Assembly: GCF_001894765.1 (NCBI RefSeq)
Contig: NZ_BCWV01000003.1
Coordinates: 186,001-250,000, forward strand
Direction of reading: 5' to 3'
Origin: Rhodococcoides corynebacterioides NBRC 14404
Lineage (GTDB): Bacteria; Actinomycetota; Actinomycetes; Mycobacteriales; Mycobacteriaceae
Length of the DNA: 64,000 bases
Made by a program: the position numbers and the translations under genes. The notes beneath the pieces were generated by a model. That model had not been told where the DNA came from. It searched no databases and saw only the letters and a list, made by a program, of their open reading frames with translations. Every line of letters starts with the position of its first letter. Position 1 is the stretch's first letter. Positions 9,730 through 19,609 of this stretch are shown here, in pieces.

Positions 9730-10524
9730 TCAGGGCCGGAGGGTGAGAATCCTCGGCCCGTCCTCGGTCACCGCGACGGTGTGCTCCCAGTGCGCCGCGC
9801 GGGACCCGTCGGTGGTGACGACGGTCCAGTCGTCGTCGAGGACGCGGGTCTCGTGGGTGCCGAGGGTGAGCATGGGCTCGATGGCGAGCGTGGAGCCCAC
9901 CACCAGTTCGGGCCCCTTGCCCGGCGCGCCTTCGTTGGCCAGGAACGGATCCATGTGCATCTGTTGTCCGATGCCGTGGCCGCCGTAACCGTCGACGATG
10001 CCGTATTTGCGCCCGTGCGCCTTCTCGGCGGCGTAGGTGCCCTGCTCGATGGCGTGGGACACGTCCGTCAGCCGATTGCCGGGCAGCATGGCCGCGATGC
10101 CCGCCTCCATGGACAGGCGGGTGGCCTCGCTGAGATCGGCGTCCGCCTCCGACAGCGTGCCGACGCCGAACGTCCAGGCGGAATCGCCGTGCCAGCCGTC
10201 GAGCACCGCACCGCAGTCGATGGACACCAGGTCGCCCTCGGCGAGCACGTCGCCGGTCGACGGGATGCCGTGGACGACGCGGTCGTTGACCGAGCTGCAG
10301 ATGCTGCCGGTGAAGCCGTGGTACCCGAGGAACGACGGCACGGCGCCGGCGTCGCGGATGACGGCCTCGGCGATCGCGTCCAGTTCGAGCGTGGACACGC
10401 CGGGCTTCGCGGCCTCGCGTACGGCGACGAGGGCGGCGCCCACGACGGCCCCGGCCGCGGCCATGGCGTCGAGCTCACCGGCGCTGCGGAACGGGACCAC
10501 CTTGCGCTTGCGTCCGAAAGCCAT
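9730..10524 (-). CDS. map: Type I methionine aminopeptidase
   Basis: 264 residues. It removes the initiator methionine from nascent proteins. The five di-metal ligands are all present: Asp103 (SIDCGA), Asp114 (WHGDSAWTF), His183 (GGHGIGQ), Glu216 (AIEPMLTL) and Glu247 (AHWEHTV). His85 (VVHGIP) is the substrate-site histidine. It is the last gene of secY-adk-map, starting 3 bases after adk. The infA-rpmJ-rpsM block that follows map in many bacteria is absent here. Confidence 0.97.
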   Translation of the reverse strand: MAFGRKRKVVPFRSAGELDAMAAAGAVVGAALVAVREAAKPGVSTLELDAIAEAVIRDAGAVPSFLGYHGFTGSICSSVNDRVVHGIPSTGDVLAEGDLVSIDCGAVLDGWHGDSAWTFGVGTLSEADADLSEATRLSMEAGIAAMLPGNRLTDVSHAIEQGTYAAEKAHGRKYGIVDGYGGHGIGQQMHMDPFLANEGAPGKGPELVVGSTLAIEPMLTLGTHETRVLDDDWTVVTTDGSRAAHWEHTVAVTEDGPRILTLRP

Positions 10525-10527
10525 GGG

Positions 10528-11085
10528 TCAGGAGTCGCCCTGGATCGCGTCGATGACCTTGGCGTTGACGTCGTCGACCTCGCCGACGGCATCGACCGTC
10601 ACCAGTCGTCCGTGATCCTTGTAGTACTCGAGCAGCGGCGCCGTCTCGTCGCGGTAGACCTTCATCCGGTTGCGGATGACGTCTTCCTTGTCGTCCTCGC
10701 GGCCGCGTGCCAGCATGCGCTCGACCACGACGTCCTCGTCGATGACGAAGGAGACGACGGCGTCGAGGCGGGTGCCCATGTCCTCGAGGATGCCGGCGAG
10801 GGAATCGGCCTGGTCCACCGAGCGCGGGAACCCGTCGAGGATGAAGCCGCCCGTGGCGTCGGGCTCGGCGAGACGGTCGCGCACCATGTCCACGGTCAGC
10901 GTGCTCGGCACCAGGTCGCCGGCGTCGAGGTACTTCTTGGCCTCGATGCCGAGGGGCGTCTGCTGCCCGATGTTCGCCCGGAACAGATCACCGGTGGACA
11001 CGTGGGGGATGCCGAGCTTCTCGCTCAGCAGCGTCGCCTGCGTGCCTTTGCCGGCTCCGGGAGGACCGAGGAGGACGAGTCTCAC
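10528..11085 (-). CDS. adk: Adenylate kinase
   Basis: 185 residues. It catalyses ATP + AMP to 2 ADP. The P-loop GPPGAGKGT is at residues 7-15, the AMP-binding region STGDLFR follows, and FILDGFPRS is the conserved NMP/core motif. The LID is the short form ([16 protein letters not shown]) without the zinc-binding insertion, matching the roughly 181-residue actinobacterial type. Its start overlaps the secY stop by 4 bases, indicating translational coupling. Confidence 0.97.
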   Translation of the reverse strand: MRLVLLGPPGAGKGTQATLLSEKLGIPHVSTGDLFRANIGQQTPLGIEAKKYLDAGDLVPSTLTVDMVRDRLAEPDATGGFILDGFPRSVDQADSLAGILEDMGTRLDAVVSFVIDEDVVVERMLARGREDDKEDVIRNRMKVYRDETAPLLEYYKDHGRLVTVDAVGEVDDVNAKVIDAIQGDS

Positions 11086-12404
11086 TTGAGGAACCCTTCG
11101 TAGTTGCGCTGCATCAGTTGGCTTTCGATCTGCTTCACCGTGTCGAGGCCGACGCTCACCATGATGAGCACCGCGGTGCCGCCGAACGGCAGGTTCTGCG
11201 CACCGCCGGAGTTACCGATGTCGAGGAACAGGTTGGGCAGAACGGCGATGGTGCCGAGGTAGATGGCACCGGGCAGCGTGATGCGGCTGAGAACGAACTG
11301 CAGATAGTCGGCCGTGGGGCGTCCCGGTCGGATGCCCGGGATGAAGCCGCCGTACTTCTTCATCTCGTCGGCACGCTCTTCGGGGTTGAAGGTGATGGCG
11401 ACGTAGAAGTACGTGAAGAACACGATCAGGCCGAAGTAGATCGCGATGTAGACCGGGTTGGCCGGATTGACGAGATAGGTGTTGATGGCGCGTTGCCACC
11501 AGCTCGGGTTCGCCGCCGTGCTCGCGTTGGTCAGCTGGGCGATCAGGTTGGGCAGGTAGAGCAGCGACGACGCGAAGATCACGGGGATGACGCCGGCCTG
11601 GTTGACCTTCAGCGGCAGGTAGGTCGACGATCCGCCGTACATGCGACGGCCGACCATGCGCTTGGCGTACTGCACCGGGATGCGGCGCTGACCCTGCTCG
11701 ACGAACACGACGCCGACGATGATCGCGAGCGCGGCGACGCACACGAGGGCGAAGACGAGACCGCCGCGGCTGTCGAGGATGGCCTTGCCCTCGGACGGGA
11801 TGCGCGAGGCGATGCCGGCGAAGATGAGCAGCGACATGCCGTTGCCGACACCGCGCTCGGTGATGAGCTCGCCGAACCACATGACCAGGGCGGCACCGGC
11901 CGTCATGACCAGCACGATCGTGACCAGCCCGAAGATGGACGTGTCGGCGATGATGTCGAGGTTGCAGCCCTGGAGCAGCTGCCCGCGCGACGCGAGCGCC
12001 ACCAGGCCGGTGGCCTGGAGCACGGCGAGCGCGATGGAGAGATAGCGGGTGTACTGCGTCATCTTCGCCTGGCCGGCCTGGCCCTCCTTGCGGAGTTCCT
12101 CGAACCGCGGGATGACCACGGTGAGGAGCTGGACGATGATGCTCGCGGTGATGAACGGCATGATGCCGATAGCGAAGACCGACAGCTGCAGGAGCGCACC
12201 ACCCGAGAACAGGTTGATGAGCGAGTAGATGCCGGCCGAGTCGCCGCCGGAGACCTGGTCGATGCACTGGCGGACGTTGCCGTAGTCGACGCCCGGAGAC
12301 GGCAGGGTCGCACCGAAGCGGTAGAGCGCGACGAGACCGAGGGTGAAGAGGATCTTCCGTCTCAGGTCAGGTGTCCTGAGGGCCGACACGAAGGCGGAAA
12401 GCAA
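11082..12404 (-). CDS. secY: Preprotein translocase subunit SecY
   Basis: 440 residues with about ten transmembrane segments. It is the channel subunit of the Sec translocon. The family landmarks [39 protein letters not shown] and [13 protein letters not shown] are present. The start is TTG at 12404 ([17 protein letters not shown]), matching mycobacterial SecY and preceded 4 bases upstream by GGAGG. The gene is separated from rplO by a hairpin terminator and 179 bases, so secY-adk-map is probably its own transcription unit. Confidence 0.97.
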   Translation of the reverse strand: MLSAFVSALRTPDLRRKILFTLGLVALYRFGATLPSPGVDYGNVRQCIDQVSGGDSAGIYSLINLFSGGALLQLSVFAIGIMPFITASIIVQLLTVVIPRFEELRKEGQAGQAKMTQYTRYLSIALAVLQATGLVALASRGQLLQGCNLDIIADTSIFGLVTIVLVMTAGAALVMWFGELITERGVGNGMSLLIFAGIASRIPSEGKAILDSRGGLVFALVCVAALAIIVGVVFVEQGQRRIPVQYAKRMVGRRMYGGSSTYLPLKVNQAGVIPVIFASSLLYLPNLIAQLTNASTAANPSWWQRAINTYLVNPANPVYIAIYFGLIVFFTYFYVAITFNPEERADEMKKYGGFIPGIRPGRPTADYLQFVLSRITLPGAIYLGTIAVLPNLFLDIGNSGGAQNLPFGGTAVLIMVSVGLDTVKQIESQLMQRNYEGFLK

Positions 12405-12440
12405 CGATCCTCCAAAGGCGGGTTACTGGCACGAACTGGT

Positions 12441-12463
12441 CGGGGTGCCGCGAAGGCACCCCG
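12441..12463 (-). other. Hairpin in the secY leader
   Basis: A 9-bp perfect stem (cggggtgcc / ggcaccccg) with a 5-base loop sits just downstream of the candidate secY -10 element. It may be a second terminator for upstream read-through or a structured 5' leader; the sequence does not decide. Confidence 0.5.
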
Positions 12464-12467
12464 TCGA

Positions 12468-12473
12468 ACTCTA
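12468..12473 (-). promoter_or_regulatory. secY: Candidate -10 element (TAGAGT) for secY-adk-map
   Basis: TAGAGT on the minus strand would place the RNA start near 12460, giving a leader of about 57 nt that begins with the 12441-12463 hairpin. No good -35 hexamer is visible. Confidence 0.35.
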
Positions 12474-12546
12474 ACAGCGGCGCTGATCGAACACCGATGG
12501 CCGCAGCACGACTCGCGTACCACGGCCATCGGTCGAACGAACGCGG

Positions 12547-12575
12547 GTGCCTCGCCTCCGACCGGAGGCGAGACA
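12547..12575 (-). terminator. Hairpin terminator after rplO
   Basis: The stem ctcgcctc/gaggcgag extends to 11 pairs with one mismatch around a short cgaccg loop. It begins 9 bases beyond the rplO stop. There is no U-run, which is usual for actinobacterial terminators. Confidence 0.65.
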
Positions 12576-12583
12576 CCGATCGA

Positions 12584-13027
12584 TCACAGCTCGGTGGCGG
12601 ACCCGCCGGCTGCAGCGATCTTCTCCTTGGCGGAACCGGTGAACTTGTCGGCGGTGACGGACACCTTCACCGACAGGTCGCCGTCGCCCAGGATCTTCAC
12701 GAGGCGGTTCTTGCGCACCGCACCCTTGGCCACGAGATCGTCCTTGGAGATCTCGCCGCCCTGGGGGAACAGCCGCTCGATGTCGCCCAGGTTGACCACC
12801 TGGTACTCGACGCGGTTGCGGTTCTTGAAGCCCTTGAGCTTCGGCAGGCGCATGTGGATCGGCATCTGGCCGCCCTCGAACCCGGGCGAGACGTTCTTGC
12901 GAGCGCCCGTGCCCTTGGTGCCGCGACCGGCTGTCTTGCCACGCTTGCCACCCTCACCACGGCCGACGCGGATCTTCGCGCTCTTGGAGCCGGGGGCGGG
13001 GCGGAGGTGGTGCAGTTTGATGGTCAT
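12584..13027 (-). CDS. rplO: 50S ribosomal protein L15 (uL15)
   Basis: 147 residues with the conserved Gly/Arg/Lys-rich N-terminal arm ([33 protein letters not shown]) that threads into 23S rRNA, and the C-terminal [10 protein letters not shown] region. It is the last gene of the rpsH-rplO unit, starting 2 bases after rpmD. Confidence 0.97.
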   Translation of the reverse strand: MTIKLHHLRPAPGSKSAKIRVGRGEGGKRGKTAGRGTKGTGARKNVSPGFEGGQMPIHMRLPKLKGFKNRNRVEYQVVNLGDIERLFPQGGEISKDDLVAKGAVRKNRLVKILGDGDLSVKVSVTADKFTGSAKEKIAAAGGSATEL

Positions 13028-13029
13028 GG

Positions 13030-13209
13030 TCAGACCTCTTCCACTGTCACGAGGTGACGCACCACGTTGATCAGACCACGCGTCTGCGGCGTGTCCTCAC
13101 GAACCACCGACTGGCGGATCTTCTTGAGGCCCAGCGTCCGCAGGCTGTTGCGCTGGTTCTGCTTCTGACCGATGGTGCTCTTGATCTGGGTCACTTTGAG
13201 GTCAGCCAC
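13030..13209 (-). CDS. rpmD: 50S ribosomal protein L30 (uL30)
   Basis: 59 residues from GTG at 13209 ([21 protein letters not shown]), a full-length bacterial L30. A longer in-frame reading upstream only shadows rpsE. Its GTG overlaps the rpsE TGA by 8 bases, so translation is coupled. Confidence 0.95.
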   Translation of the reverse strand: MADLKVTQIKSTIGQKQNQRNSLRTLGLKKIRQSVVREDTPQTRGLINVVRHLVTVEEV

Positions 13210-13867
13210 GATCGGCACTCCCTGCTGCTGCCTGGGCGCGTGCGCGCAGCATGCCGGCGGGAGCGACGTCCTCGATCGGCAGACCACGGCGAGCCGCGAC
13301 CTCTTCCGGACGCTGCAGACCCTTGAGGGCTGCAACGGTGGCGTGCACGACGTTGATCGCGTTGTCGCTGCCGAGCGACTTCGCGAGGATGTCGTGGACG
13401 CCGGCGCACTCGAGCACGGCACGCACCGCGCCACCGGCGATGACACCGGTACCGGGGCTTGCCGGGCGCAGCATGACCACACCGGCCGCAGCCTCACCCT
13501 GGACGGGGTGCGTGATCGTGCTACCGATCAGCGGAACGCGGAAGAAGCCCTTGCGAGCCTCCTCGACGCCCTTCTGAATGGCGGCGGGAACTTCCTTGGC
13601 CTTGCCGTAGCCGACGCCGACCAGACCGTTGCCGTCACCGACGATCACGAGGGCGGTGAAGCTGAAGCGACGACCACCCTTCACGACCTTGGAGACGCGG
13701 TTGATCGCGACCACGCGCTCGAGGTTGTTCTTCTCCGGGGCGTTGCCGCCGCGGTTGTCCCGGCGATCGCGACCGCCGCGGTTGTCTCCGCGGTTGTCGC
13801 CTCCGGTGTTGGGTCCATTCTGTCCGGCGGGGCCGTTTCCGCCGTCACGCCGTTGACGTCCCGGCAT
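13202..13867 (-). CDS. rpsE: 30S ribosomal protein S5 (uS5)
   Basis: 221 residues, from ATG at 13867. The double-stranded-RNA-binding S5 domain ([22 protein letters not shown]) and the C-terminal half ([20 protein letters not shown]) are typical. The first 45 residues or so are an Asn/Arg/Gly/Asp-rich low-complexity extension ([18 protein letters not shown]) beyond the E. coli protein; actinobacterial S5 often carries such tails. Confidence 0.96.
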   Translation of the reverse strand: MPGRQRRDGGNGPAGQNGPNTGGDNRGDNRGGRDRRDNRGGNAPEKNNLERVVAINRVSKVVKGGRRFSFTALVIVGDGNGLVGVGYGKAKEVPAAIQKGVEEARKGFFRVPLIGSTITHPVQGEAAAGVVMLRPASPGTGVIAGGAVRAVLECAGVHDILAKSLGSDNAINVVHATVAALKGLQRPEEVAARRGLPIEDVAPAGMLRARAQAAAGSADRG

Positions 13868-13913
13868 CAGGCTGTCCTTCCGTCGATGAACTGGATCGTG
13901 TTCGTAGTGGGCA

Positions 13914-14336
13914 TCAGAACTTCAACCCGCCTTCGCGAGCTGCGTCCGCGAGGGCCGCGATGCGACCGGCGTAGTCGTGGCCACCACGGTCGAAGACCGC
14001 GGCCTCGATGCCGGCGGCCTTGGCACGCTCGGCGATGAGGGAGCCGACCTTGGCGCCACGCGCCTTCTTGTCGCCGTCCAGCGCACGCACGTCGGCCTCG
14101 ATGGACGACGCGGCGGCGAGGGTGCGACCGGTCAGGTCGTCGACCAGCTGCGCGTGCAGGTGACGCGAGCTGCGGTTGACGACGAGACGGGGACGCTCGG
14201 CGGTGCCGGAGACCTTCTTGCGCAGGCGGAAGTGACGACGGGTCTTCGACAGACGACGACGCGTCGAGACGTCCTTGCCCAGCGGGATGCGCTTCGGGTT
14301 CGCCTCGGAACCCTGCTTGGCTGCGGTGTTGCTCAT
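13914..14336 (-). CDS. rplR: 50S ribosomal protein L18 (uL18)
   Basis: 140 residues from ATG at 14336; a GTG directly before it (14339) is an equally readable start. This 5S-rRNA-binding protein shows the conserved core [24 protein letters not shown]. The ATG shares one base with the rplF TGA (TGATG), a re-initiation arrangement. Confidence 0.96.
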   Translation of the reverse strand: MSNTAAKQGSEANPKRIPLGKDVSTRRRLSKTRRHFRLRKKVSGTAERPRLVVNRSSRHLHAQLVDDLTGRTLAAASSIEADVRALDGDKKARGAKVGSLIAERAKAAGIEAAVFDRGGHDYAGRIAALADAAREGGLKF

Positions 14337-14875
14337 CACTTACCTGTCTTTCCGACCTTGCGGCGGATCTGCTCACCCTCGTACCGAACGCCCTTGCCCT
14401 TGTACGGGTCGGGACGGCGGAGACGACGGATGTTGGCAGAGATCTGGCCGACCTTCTGCTTGTCGATACCCGAGACGGAGAACCGGGTGGGGGTCTCGAC
14501 CGCGAAGGTGATGCCCTCCGGCGCCGGGATCGGCACGGGGTGGCTGTAGCCGAGCGCGAACTCGAGGTCGTTGCCCTTCAGAGCCACGCGGTAACCGACG
14601 CCGTGAATCTCCATCTTCGTGGTGTAACCGGTGGTCACACCCGTGATGAGGTTCGCGACGAGAGTGCGCGAGAGGCCGTGCAGGGAACGGCTACGACGCT
14701 CGTCGTCGGGCCGAGTGACCGAGATCGAACCGTCGTCGTTCTTCGCGACGGCGATGGGCTCGGCGATGGTGAGAGACAAGGTGCCCTTGGGACCCTTGAC
14801 CGTGACGTCCTGGCCGTCGATGGTGACATCGACACCGGCCGGAACCGTCACCGGAAGCTTTCCGATACGCGACAT
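14336..14875 (-). CDS. rplF: 50S ribosomal protein L6 (uL6)
   Basis: 179 residues from ATG at 14875 ([20 protein letters not shown]). The C-terminal signature [27 protein letters not shown] is quoted here in part ([14 protein letters not shown]). An upstream in-frame extension over rpsH was discarded because this start gives the family length and follows a GGAGG. Confidence 0.97.
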   Translation of the reverse strand: MSRIGKLPVTVPAGVDVTIDGQDVTVKGPKGTLSLTIAEPIAVAKNDDGSISVTRPDDERRSRSLHGLSRTLVANLITGVTTGYTTKMEIHGVGYRVALKGNDLEFALGYSHPVPIPAPEGITFAVETPTRFSVSGIDKQKVGQISANIRRLRRPDPYKGKGVRYEGEQIRRKVGKTGK

Positions 14876-14889
14876 TGTGGTGGCCTCCC

Positions 14890-15288
14890 TTACCAGACGT
14901 AGGCGAGGACTTCGCCGCCGACGCCCTGAGTTGCCGCCTGGCGATCGGTGAGCAGACCGGTGGACGTGGAGATGATCGCCACGCCCAGGCCGCCCAGGAC
15001 CTTGGGCAGATTGGTGGACTTTGCATACACGCGCAGACCGGGCTTGGAGACCCGGCGCACGCCGGCGAGGCTGCGCTCGCGGCTGGGGCCGTACTTCAGA
15101 TCGACGATGAGGGTCTTGCCCACCTCGGCGTCCTCGGAGCGGTAGTCGGAGATGTAGCCCTCGCGCTTGAGGATCTCGGCGATGTTCGCCTTGATCTTCG
15201 AGTGCGGCAGCTTCACCTGATCGTGGTACGCCGAGTTGGCGTTGCGCAGACGCGTCAAGAAGTCTGCGATCGGGTCGGTCATGGTCAT
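14890..15288 (-). CDS. rpsH: 30S ribosomal protein S8 (uS8)
   Basis: 132 residues from ATG at 15288 ([18 protein letters not shown]), matching mycobacterial S8. The C-terminal [26 protein letters not shown] is conserved. It binds the central domain of 16S rRNA, and in E. coli it also represses the spc operon. Here it is the first gene of a separate unit, behind a candidate promoter at 15555-15583 and a leader of about 260 nt, rather than directly following rpsZ. Confidence 0.97.
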   Translation of the reverse strand: MTMTDPIADFLTRLRNANSAYHDQVKLPHSKIKANIAEILKREGYISDYRSEDAEVGKTLIVDLKYGPSRERSLAGVRRVSKPGLRVYAKSTNLPKVLGGLGVAIISTSTGLLTDRQAATQGVGGEVLAYVW

Positions 15289-15726
15289 GACAGAGTTCAT
15301 GGCCCTTTCTCGCAGCGGTTCCCATACAGCACGAGCGAGCTGGTGCCGCACCGAAGTGGGGCCTGGCTCGTCCCGCCGTGGGCCTACCGCGAAGTGTTCC
15401 GTCCTGACCGACTGTTGCCGGTCAGGGGTTGCGCTCCCGCCAGTGCGAGCGGTCGAATCTGCAGGCACTGGTGGGTGTTTCGAGCATCATGTGGCACGAA
15501 AACCCTGGTCACACGGGTCGTCTGCAGGCATGACGGTACCCGGGCAACCGTCACAGTCTACGGGCGCGACCCTGTCAGACCAAATCGGTGCAGGTGGGAG
15601 GGCGTCGGGCCGCTCTCGCCGGCGTCGACAGAGCCATTGTTGGCCATTCGTTACATGGAGAATGTCCGGTTCGTTTTATGGTGAGCGGGCCAATGCTCGA
15701 CCCCTTCTCACGTGATGGAGCACAGC
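15289..15726 (-). other. Divergent intergenic region between rpsH and the secreted-protein gene
   Basis: About 440 bases without a credible gene. It holds the candidate rpsH promoter (15555-15583), a 7-bp inverted repeat (tgacggt at 15531-15537 with accgtca at 15547-15553) just downstream of that -10, and a long rpsH leader. A weak plus-strand pair, TTACAT and TTTTAT 17 bases apart, lies upstream of the secreted-protein gene. Confidence 0.5.
15555..15583 (-). promoter_or_regulatory. rpsH: Candidate promoter of rpsH-rplF-rplR-rpsE-rpmD-rplO
   Basis: On the minus strand TTGGTC (15578-15583) and TAGACT (15555-15560) are 17 bases apart. The arrangement closely mirrors the rplN candidate promoter, TTGGTT-17-TACACT. 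Confidence 0.55.
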
Positions 15727-16212
15727 ATGACAGTTCGTTCTCGCACACTCGGCCGCGCCGGAATCGTCGTCGCCGCCGCCGCTGCCGGGGTTCTTGCCAC
15801 CTCGGGAACCGCGTCCGCGGCAGTGGCACTGGTCGCCGTTGCCCCGGTGCCCGGTGTGGAGTCCGTCAGCACAGTCGTCACCGCGACTCCCGCGGTCTTC
15901 TTCGAGGGCGACGTCGAGTGCACCGTGACCGCCACCGAGGTAGGAAACGCCGAGAACACGGCGTCCGAGGTAGGCACCCTCGCGCCCCCGCTCGGCCTCC
16001 CGTTCCCGGCTGTTCCGTGGACCGGGACCATCGACATCGACGGATTGGACGCGGGCATCTACACCGTCACCGCTACGTGCGACGACGGCGGAACCCCGGT
16101 CGACACCCTCGTCGGCGTGCCCGTCACGGTCCTCCCCGAGGGCGAACTTCCCCCCGTCGTCCCGCCCGTCCCCGGCGGCGGCTCGCTCCCGACGGACCTG
16201 TTCGAGAGCTGA
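15727..16212 (+). CDS. Small secreted protein, function unknown
   Basis: 161 residues. ATG at 15727 is chosen because GGAG lies 6 bases upstream. The N-terminus is a Sec signal peptide (RSR, then a hydrophobic Ala-rich core, cleavage likely after TASA). The mature protein, about 130 residues, is rich in Val/Thr/Pro with a possible Ig-like or beta-sandwich pattern (VFFEGDVECTVTATEVGN, GIYTVTATCDDGG). Its two cysteines could form one disulfide. It ends in a Pro/Gly-rich tail. I do not recognise the family. It sits alone on the plus strand in the gap between rpsZ and rpsH. Confidence 0.75.
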   Translation: MTVRSRTLGRAGIVVAAAAAGVLATSGTASAAVALVAVAPVPGVESVSTVVTATPAVFFEGDVECTVTATEVGNAENTASEVGTLAPPLGLPFPAVPWTGTIDIDGLDAGIYTVTATCDDGGTPVDTLVGVPVTVLPEGELPPVVPPVPGGGSLPTDLFES

Positions 16213-16228
16213 CACCCGCATCTCGTCA

Positions 16229-16265
16229 CACGAGCCCCGATCCGCGCTGCGGGTCGGGGCTCGTG
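16229..16265. terminator. Bidirectional terminator between secreted protein and permease
   Basis: A 16-bp stem with a single G-T mismatch (acgagccccgatccgc / gcgggtcggggctcgt) and a 3-base loop lies between two convergent stop codons. Confidence 0.8.
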
Positions 16266-16296
16266 CTCTGTCGGGATTCGGCCGGGAGGGCGTCGC

Positions 16297-17811
16297 TCAG
16301 TAGTCGTCCCCGCGGTCACGCACGCGGTCGCCGAGGTTCGCCTGCTCGTCGTACGTCAGGCGGTCGACGTCGACGAAGCGCGACTTGCCCATCGTCGCCT
16401 TGTTGACGAAGTGCGTGATCACCCACAGCACCACGCCGAGCAGCAGCATCGCGCCGGCGATGCGGTACTGGATCATCTGCGCGTCGGTCCGCGCCCACGG
16501 TCCCACCAGGAACAGGCACAGCGTCGCGCCGATCACCGGGACGGCGACGGGCGCGGTGAACCCGTTCGACGGGCGTCGTCGCTTGAGCACCAGGCACGCC
16601 ACGTTGACCACGGCGAACACGGCGAGCAGCAGCAATCCCGTCGTCCCGGACAGCGCGCTCACGACGGAATTGCCCGACAGTCGGTTGACCACCACGATCA
16701 GCACGACCGCCAGCAGGGTCGAGAACAGAATCGCGGCCCACGGCGAACGGCGCACGGGCAGAACGGAACTGAGTGTCTTGGGCAGGATGCGCTGGCGGCC
16801 GAGCCCGTAGATCAGACGGCTGGCCATGAGCATGTTGATCAGGGCGGTGTTGGCCACGGCGAACACCGTGAGATACGGGAAGATCTCGTCGATCGGCAGC
16901 CCCGGGGCGCCGAGGCGCACCACGTGCAGCAGGATGCCCTCGCTGCCGGAGTCGTAGTCCAGCGGCAACACCGCGATCACCGCGACGACCACGAGGACGT
17001 AGATCAGACACGCGATGCCGAGGCCGGACAGCATCATCTTCGGGAAGATGCGTTCGGGATTCTTCGTCTCCTCGACCATGTTCACCGAGTCCTCGAACCC
17101 GACCATCGCGAAGAAGGCAATCGTCGTCGCCACCGTGACGGCGAGGAACCACCCCTTCTCGTTGGGGTCCTCGAACACGACGAGGTTCGCGATGTCACCC
17201 TCCGCGCTGCCGCTGCCGACCGCGACGAACCCGATGACGATCACGATGGCCAGCGCCGTCATCTCGATGATCGTGAGAATCACGTTGAACTTGACCGATT
17301 CGCCGACGCCACGCAGGTTGATCGCCGCGAGCAGACCCATGAAGACGAGGGCGACCACCAGCTGCGCGGTGCTACCGGTGGGCACGTCGAACCACCCGAT
17401 GCCGTCCTCGGTGGAGAACGTCTCGTGCAGGCCGGCGAGAAGGTTGCCGGCGACCACGTTCGACGACGTCGACGCGCTGGTGATGCCGGAACAGATCACG
17501 GCGAACGCCACGAGGAACGTGAAGAAGTGGATGCCGAACGCCTTGTGCGTGTACAGCGCGGCGCCCGCGGCCTGCGGGTACTTGCACACGAGCTCCAGGT
17601 AGGAGAACGCGGTGAGGGTGGCGACCACGAACGCCAGGACGAACGGCAGCCACGCCATACCGCCGACGTTCTCGATCATGTCGCCGGTGACCGCGTAGAC
17701 GCCCGCGCCCAGGATGTCGCCCACGATGAACAACAGCAGCAGTCCCGGCCCGAGGACTCGCTTGAGTTCCGGTTCCTTCTCCGTCGCCGCGGCGTCCGTT
17801 GCCTGCGCCAT
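16297..17811 (-). CDS. APC-superfamily amino acid permease
   Basis: 504 residues with about twelve hydrophobic segments. The TM1 motif GDILGAGVYAVTGD (unwound Gly-x-Gly helix of the APC fold), PQAAGAALYTHKAFG in TM2-3 and FFAMVGFEDSVNMVEETKNPERIFPK (in part) fit the cationic or general amino-acid transporter subfamily. It probably imports amino acids with protons. The charged C-terminus (DRVRDRGDDY) is cytoplasmic. An AGGAG Shine-Dalgarno precedes ATG at 17811. It occupies the gap between rpsZ and rpsH in the same orientation as the ribosomal genes, but the 18001-18037 terminator isolates it from rpsZ. Confidence 0.88.
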   Translation of the reverse strand: MAQATDAAATEKEPELKRVLGPGLLLLFIVGDILGAGVYAVTGDMIENVGGMAWLPFVLAFVVATLTAFSYLELVCKYPQAAGAALYTHKAFGIHFFTFLVAFAVICSGITSASTSSNVVAGNLLAGLHETFSTEDGIGWFDVPTGSTAQLVVALVFMGLLAAINLRGVGESVKFNVILTIIEMTALAIVIVIGFVAVGSGSAEGDIANLVVFEDPNEKGWFLAVTVATTIAFFAMVGFEDSVNMVEETKNPERIFPKMMLSGLGIACLIYVLVVVAVIAVLPLDYDSGSEGILLHVVRLGAPGLPIDEIFPYLTVFAVANTALINMLMASRLIYGLGRQRILPKTLSSVLPVRRSPWAAILFSTLLAVVLIVVVNRLSGNSVVSALSGTTGLLLLAVFAVVNVACLVLKRRRPSNGFTAPVAVPVIGATLCLFLVGPWARTDAQMIQYRIAGAMLLLGVVLWVITHFVNKATMGKSRFVDVDRLTYDEQANLGDRVRDRGDDY

Positions 17812-18000
17812 GATCCGCTCCTGACGTTGCAGCCCCCTGCTGTTCGAACCCCCTGCCGCGGCAGCCTATGCCGCTCGCGGGGGCGGCGTGCGGTGAAACG
17901 GACCTGCGTGTCCGCACACGAGTCGGCCGAACGGGCGGGATCCCGGCGATCGGAACGTCCTGTGTGCTGTGGCGCAGGTCGGGCGCGCCACCCCCGAACG

Positions 18001-18037
18001 CCGACAGGCCCGAGCCGTGATGGCTCGGGCCTGTCGG
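18001..18037 (-). terminator. Terminator after rpsZ
   Basis: A perfect 16-bp stem (ccgacaggcccgagcc / ggctcgggcctgtcgg) with a 5-base loop begins 29 bases after the rpsZ stop. It ends the rplN-rplX-rplE-rpsZ unit. Confidence 0.85.
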
Positions 18038-18066
18038 GTGGTGATCAGCTCACCGGGGTGCTCGTC

Positions 18067-18252
18067 TCACCAGGAGGACTTGTGCACTCCGGGCAGCTCG
18101 CCGCGGTGCGCCATCTCACGGACGCAGATACGGCAGAGACCGAACTTGCGGAACACCGAGTGCGGGCGACCGCACCGCTGGCAGCGCGTGTAGGCGCGGA
18201 CCGCGAACTTCGGCTTCTTGTTGGCCTTGTTGACCAGTGCCTTCTTAGCCAT
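18067..18252 (-). CDS. rpsZ: 30S ribosomal protein S14, type Z (uS14, zinc form)
   Basis: 61 residues with the four zinc-binding cysteines in [20 protein letters not shown], the short Zn-containing paralogue. Many actinobacteria also carry a longer Cys-less S14 under zinc-uptake control; it is not in this window. It lies 4 bases after rplE and is followed by a strong terminator instead of rpsH. Confidence 0.97.
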   Translation of the reverse strand: MAKKALVNKANKKPKFAVRAYTRCQRCGRPHSVFRKFGLCRICVREMAHRGELPGVHKSSW

Positions 18253-18256
18253 ACGC

Positions 18257-18820
18257 TCAGTTCTCCTTGAACGGGAAGCCGAGGTGCTTGAGCAGCGCGC
18301 GGCCTTCGTCGTTGTTGGTGGCCGTCGTGACGACGGTGATGTCCATACCGCGAGGGCGGTCGATCTTGTCGACGTCGATCTCGTGGAACATCGACTGCTC
18401 GTTCAGGCCGAACGTGTAGTTGCCGTTGCCGTCGAACTGCGTGCCCGACAGGCCACGGAAGTCCCTGATGCGGGGCAGGGCGATGGACGTCAGACGGTCC
18501 AGGAACTCCCACATGCGGTCGCCGCGCAGCGTGACGCGAGCGCCGATGGGCATGCCCTCGCGGAGCTTGAACTGCGCGATGGACTTGCGGGCCTTGCGGA
18601 TCTCCGGCTTCTGACCGGTGATGGCGGCCAGGTCGGCCACGGCACCGTTGATCAGCTTCGCGTCGCGGGCGGCGTCGCCGACACCCATGTTGACGACGAC
18701 CTTGACCACGCCCGGGATCTGCATGACGTTGGCGTACTGGAACTCGGCGTTCAGCGCGTCCTTGATCTCCTCGCGGTAGCGAGTCTTGAGGCGCGGAACG
18801 ATCTTCTCGGTGGTCGTCAT
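18257..18820 (-). CDS. rplE: 50S ribosomal protein L5 (uL5)
   Basis: 187 residues with the 5S-rRNA-binding core ([43 protein letters not shown]). Its ATG shares one base with the rplX stop (TGATG), so translation is coupled. Confidence 0.97.
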   Translation of the reverse strand: MTTTEKIVPRLKTRYREEIKDALNAEFQYANVMQIPGVVKVVVNMGVGDAARDAKLINGAVADLAAITGQKPEIRKARKSIAQFKLREGMPIGARVTLRGDRMWEFLDRLTSIALPRIRDFRGLSGTQFDGNGNYTFGLNEQSMFHEIDVDKIDRPRGMDITVVTTATNNDEGRALLKHLGFPFKEN

Positions 18821-19134
18821 CAGATGTCCTTCCCGCTCTTACGGGAAATCCGAACGCGCTTGCCGTTCTCGTCGGTGCGGTAGCCCACGCGGGTGGGGTT
18901 TCCGTCCGAGTCGACGACGGCGACGTTGGAAACGTGAATGGGGGCTTCCTGGGTGACGATGCCGCCCGAGGACGCGCCGCGCTCGTTGGCCGAGACAGCG
19001 GTGTGCTTCTTGATGCGGTTGACGCCCTCGACCAGGACCTTCTCGGTCGCCGGGTAGGCCTGGATGACCTTGCCCTTGGCGCCCTTGTCCTTACCCGAGA
19101 TGACGAGAACCGTGTCGCCCTTGTGCACCTTCAT
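18820..19134 (-). CDS. rplX: 50S ribosomal protein L24 (uL24)
   Basis: 104 residues with the KOW motif at the N-terminus ([20 protein letters not shown]) and the C-terminal [21 protein letters not shown]. It is an assembly-initiating large-subunit protein. It starts one base after the rplN stop. Confidence 0.97.
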   Translation of the reverse strand: MKVHKGDTVLVISGKDKGAKGKVIQAYPATEKVLVEGVNRIKKHTAVSANERGASSGGIVTQEAPIHVSNVAVVDSDGNPTRVGYRTDENGKRVRISRKSGKDI

Positions 19135-19135
19135 C

Positions 19136-19504
19136 TCACAACACCTCCGGAGCCAGCGACACGATGCGCATGAACTTCTTCTCGCGCAGCTCGCGGCCGA
19201 CCGGGCCGAAGATGCGGGTTCCGCGCGGATCGTTGTCCGGCTTGATCAGGACGGCGGCGTTCTCGTCGAACTTGATGTACGAGCCGTCGGGACGACGCCG
19301 TTCCTTCGTGGTGCGGACGATGACGGCCTTGACGACCTCGCCCTTCTTGATGTTTCCGCCGGGGATCGCGTCCTTGACGGTGGCGACGATGACGTCGCCG
19401 ATCCCGGCGTAGCGGCGAGACGAACCACCGAGAACGCGAATGCACAAGATTTCCTTGGCACCCGTGTTGTCGGCGACGCGCAGCCGCGACTCCTGCTGAA
19501 TCAT
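19136..19504 (-). CDS. rplN: 50S ribosomal protein L14 (uL14)
   Basis: 122 residues from ATG at 19504 ([18 protein letters not shown]), the standard L14 length. It contacts 16S rRNA in an intersubunit bridge. It is the first gene of the upstream spc unit, 106 nt after the candidate -10 at 19610-19615. The longer in-frame opening upstream lacks L14 homology. Confidence 0.97.
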   Translation of the reverse strand: MIQQESRLRVADNTGAKEILCIRVLGGSSRRYAGIGDVIVATVKDAIPGGNIKKGEVVKAVIVRTTKERRRPDGSYIKFDENAAVLIKPDNDPRGTRIFGPVGRELREKKFMRIVSLAPEVL

Positions 19505-19609
19505 GGGTCTCCTCGATGACCTGGATGTGCGTGCGCGGCGGATACCGACCCGACGCGCGCGGTCGTATCGCCCGGACCGGCGCATGCGCCTACCACGGAC
19601 AACCGCTCA

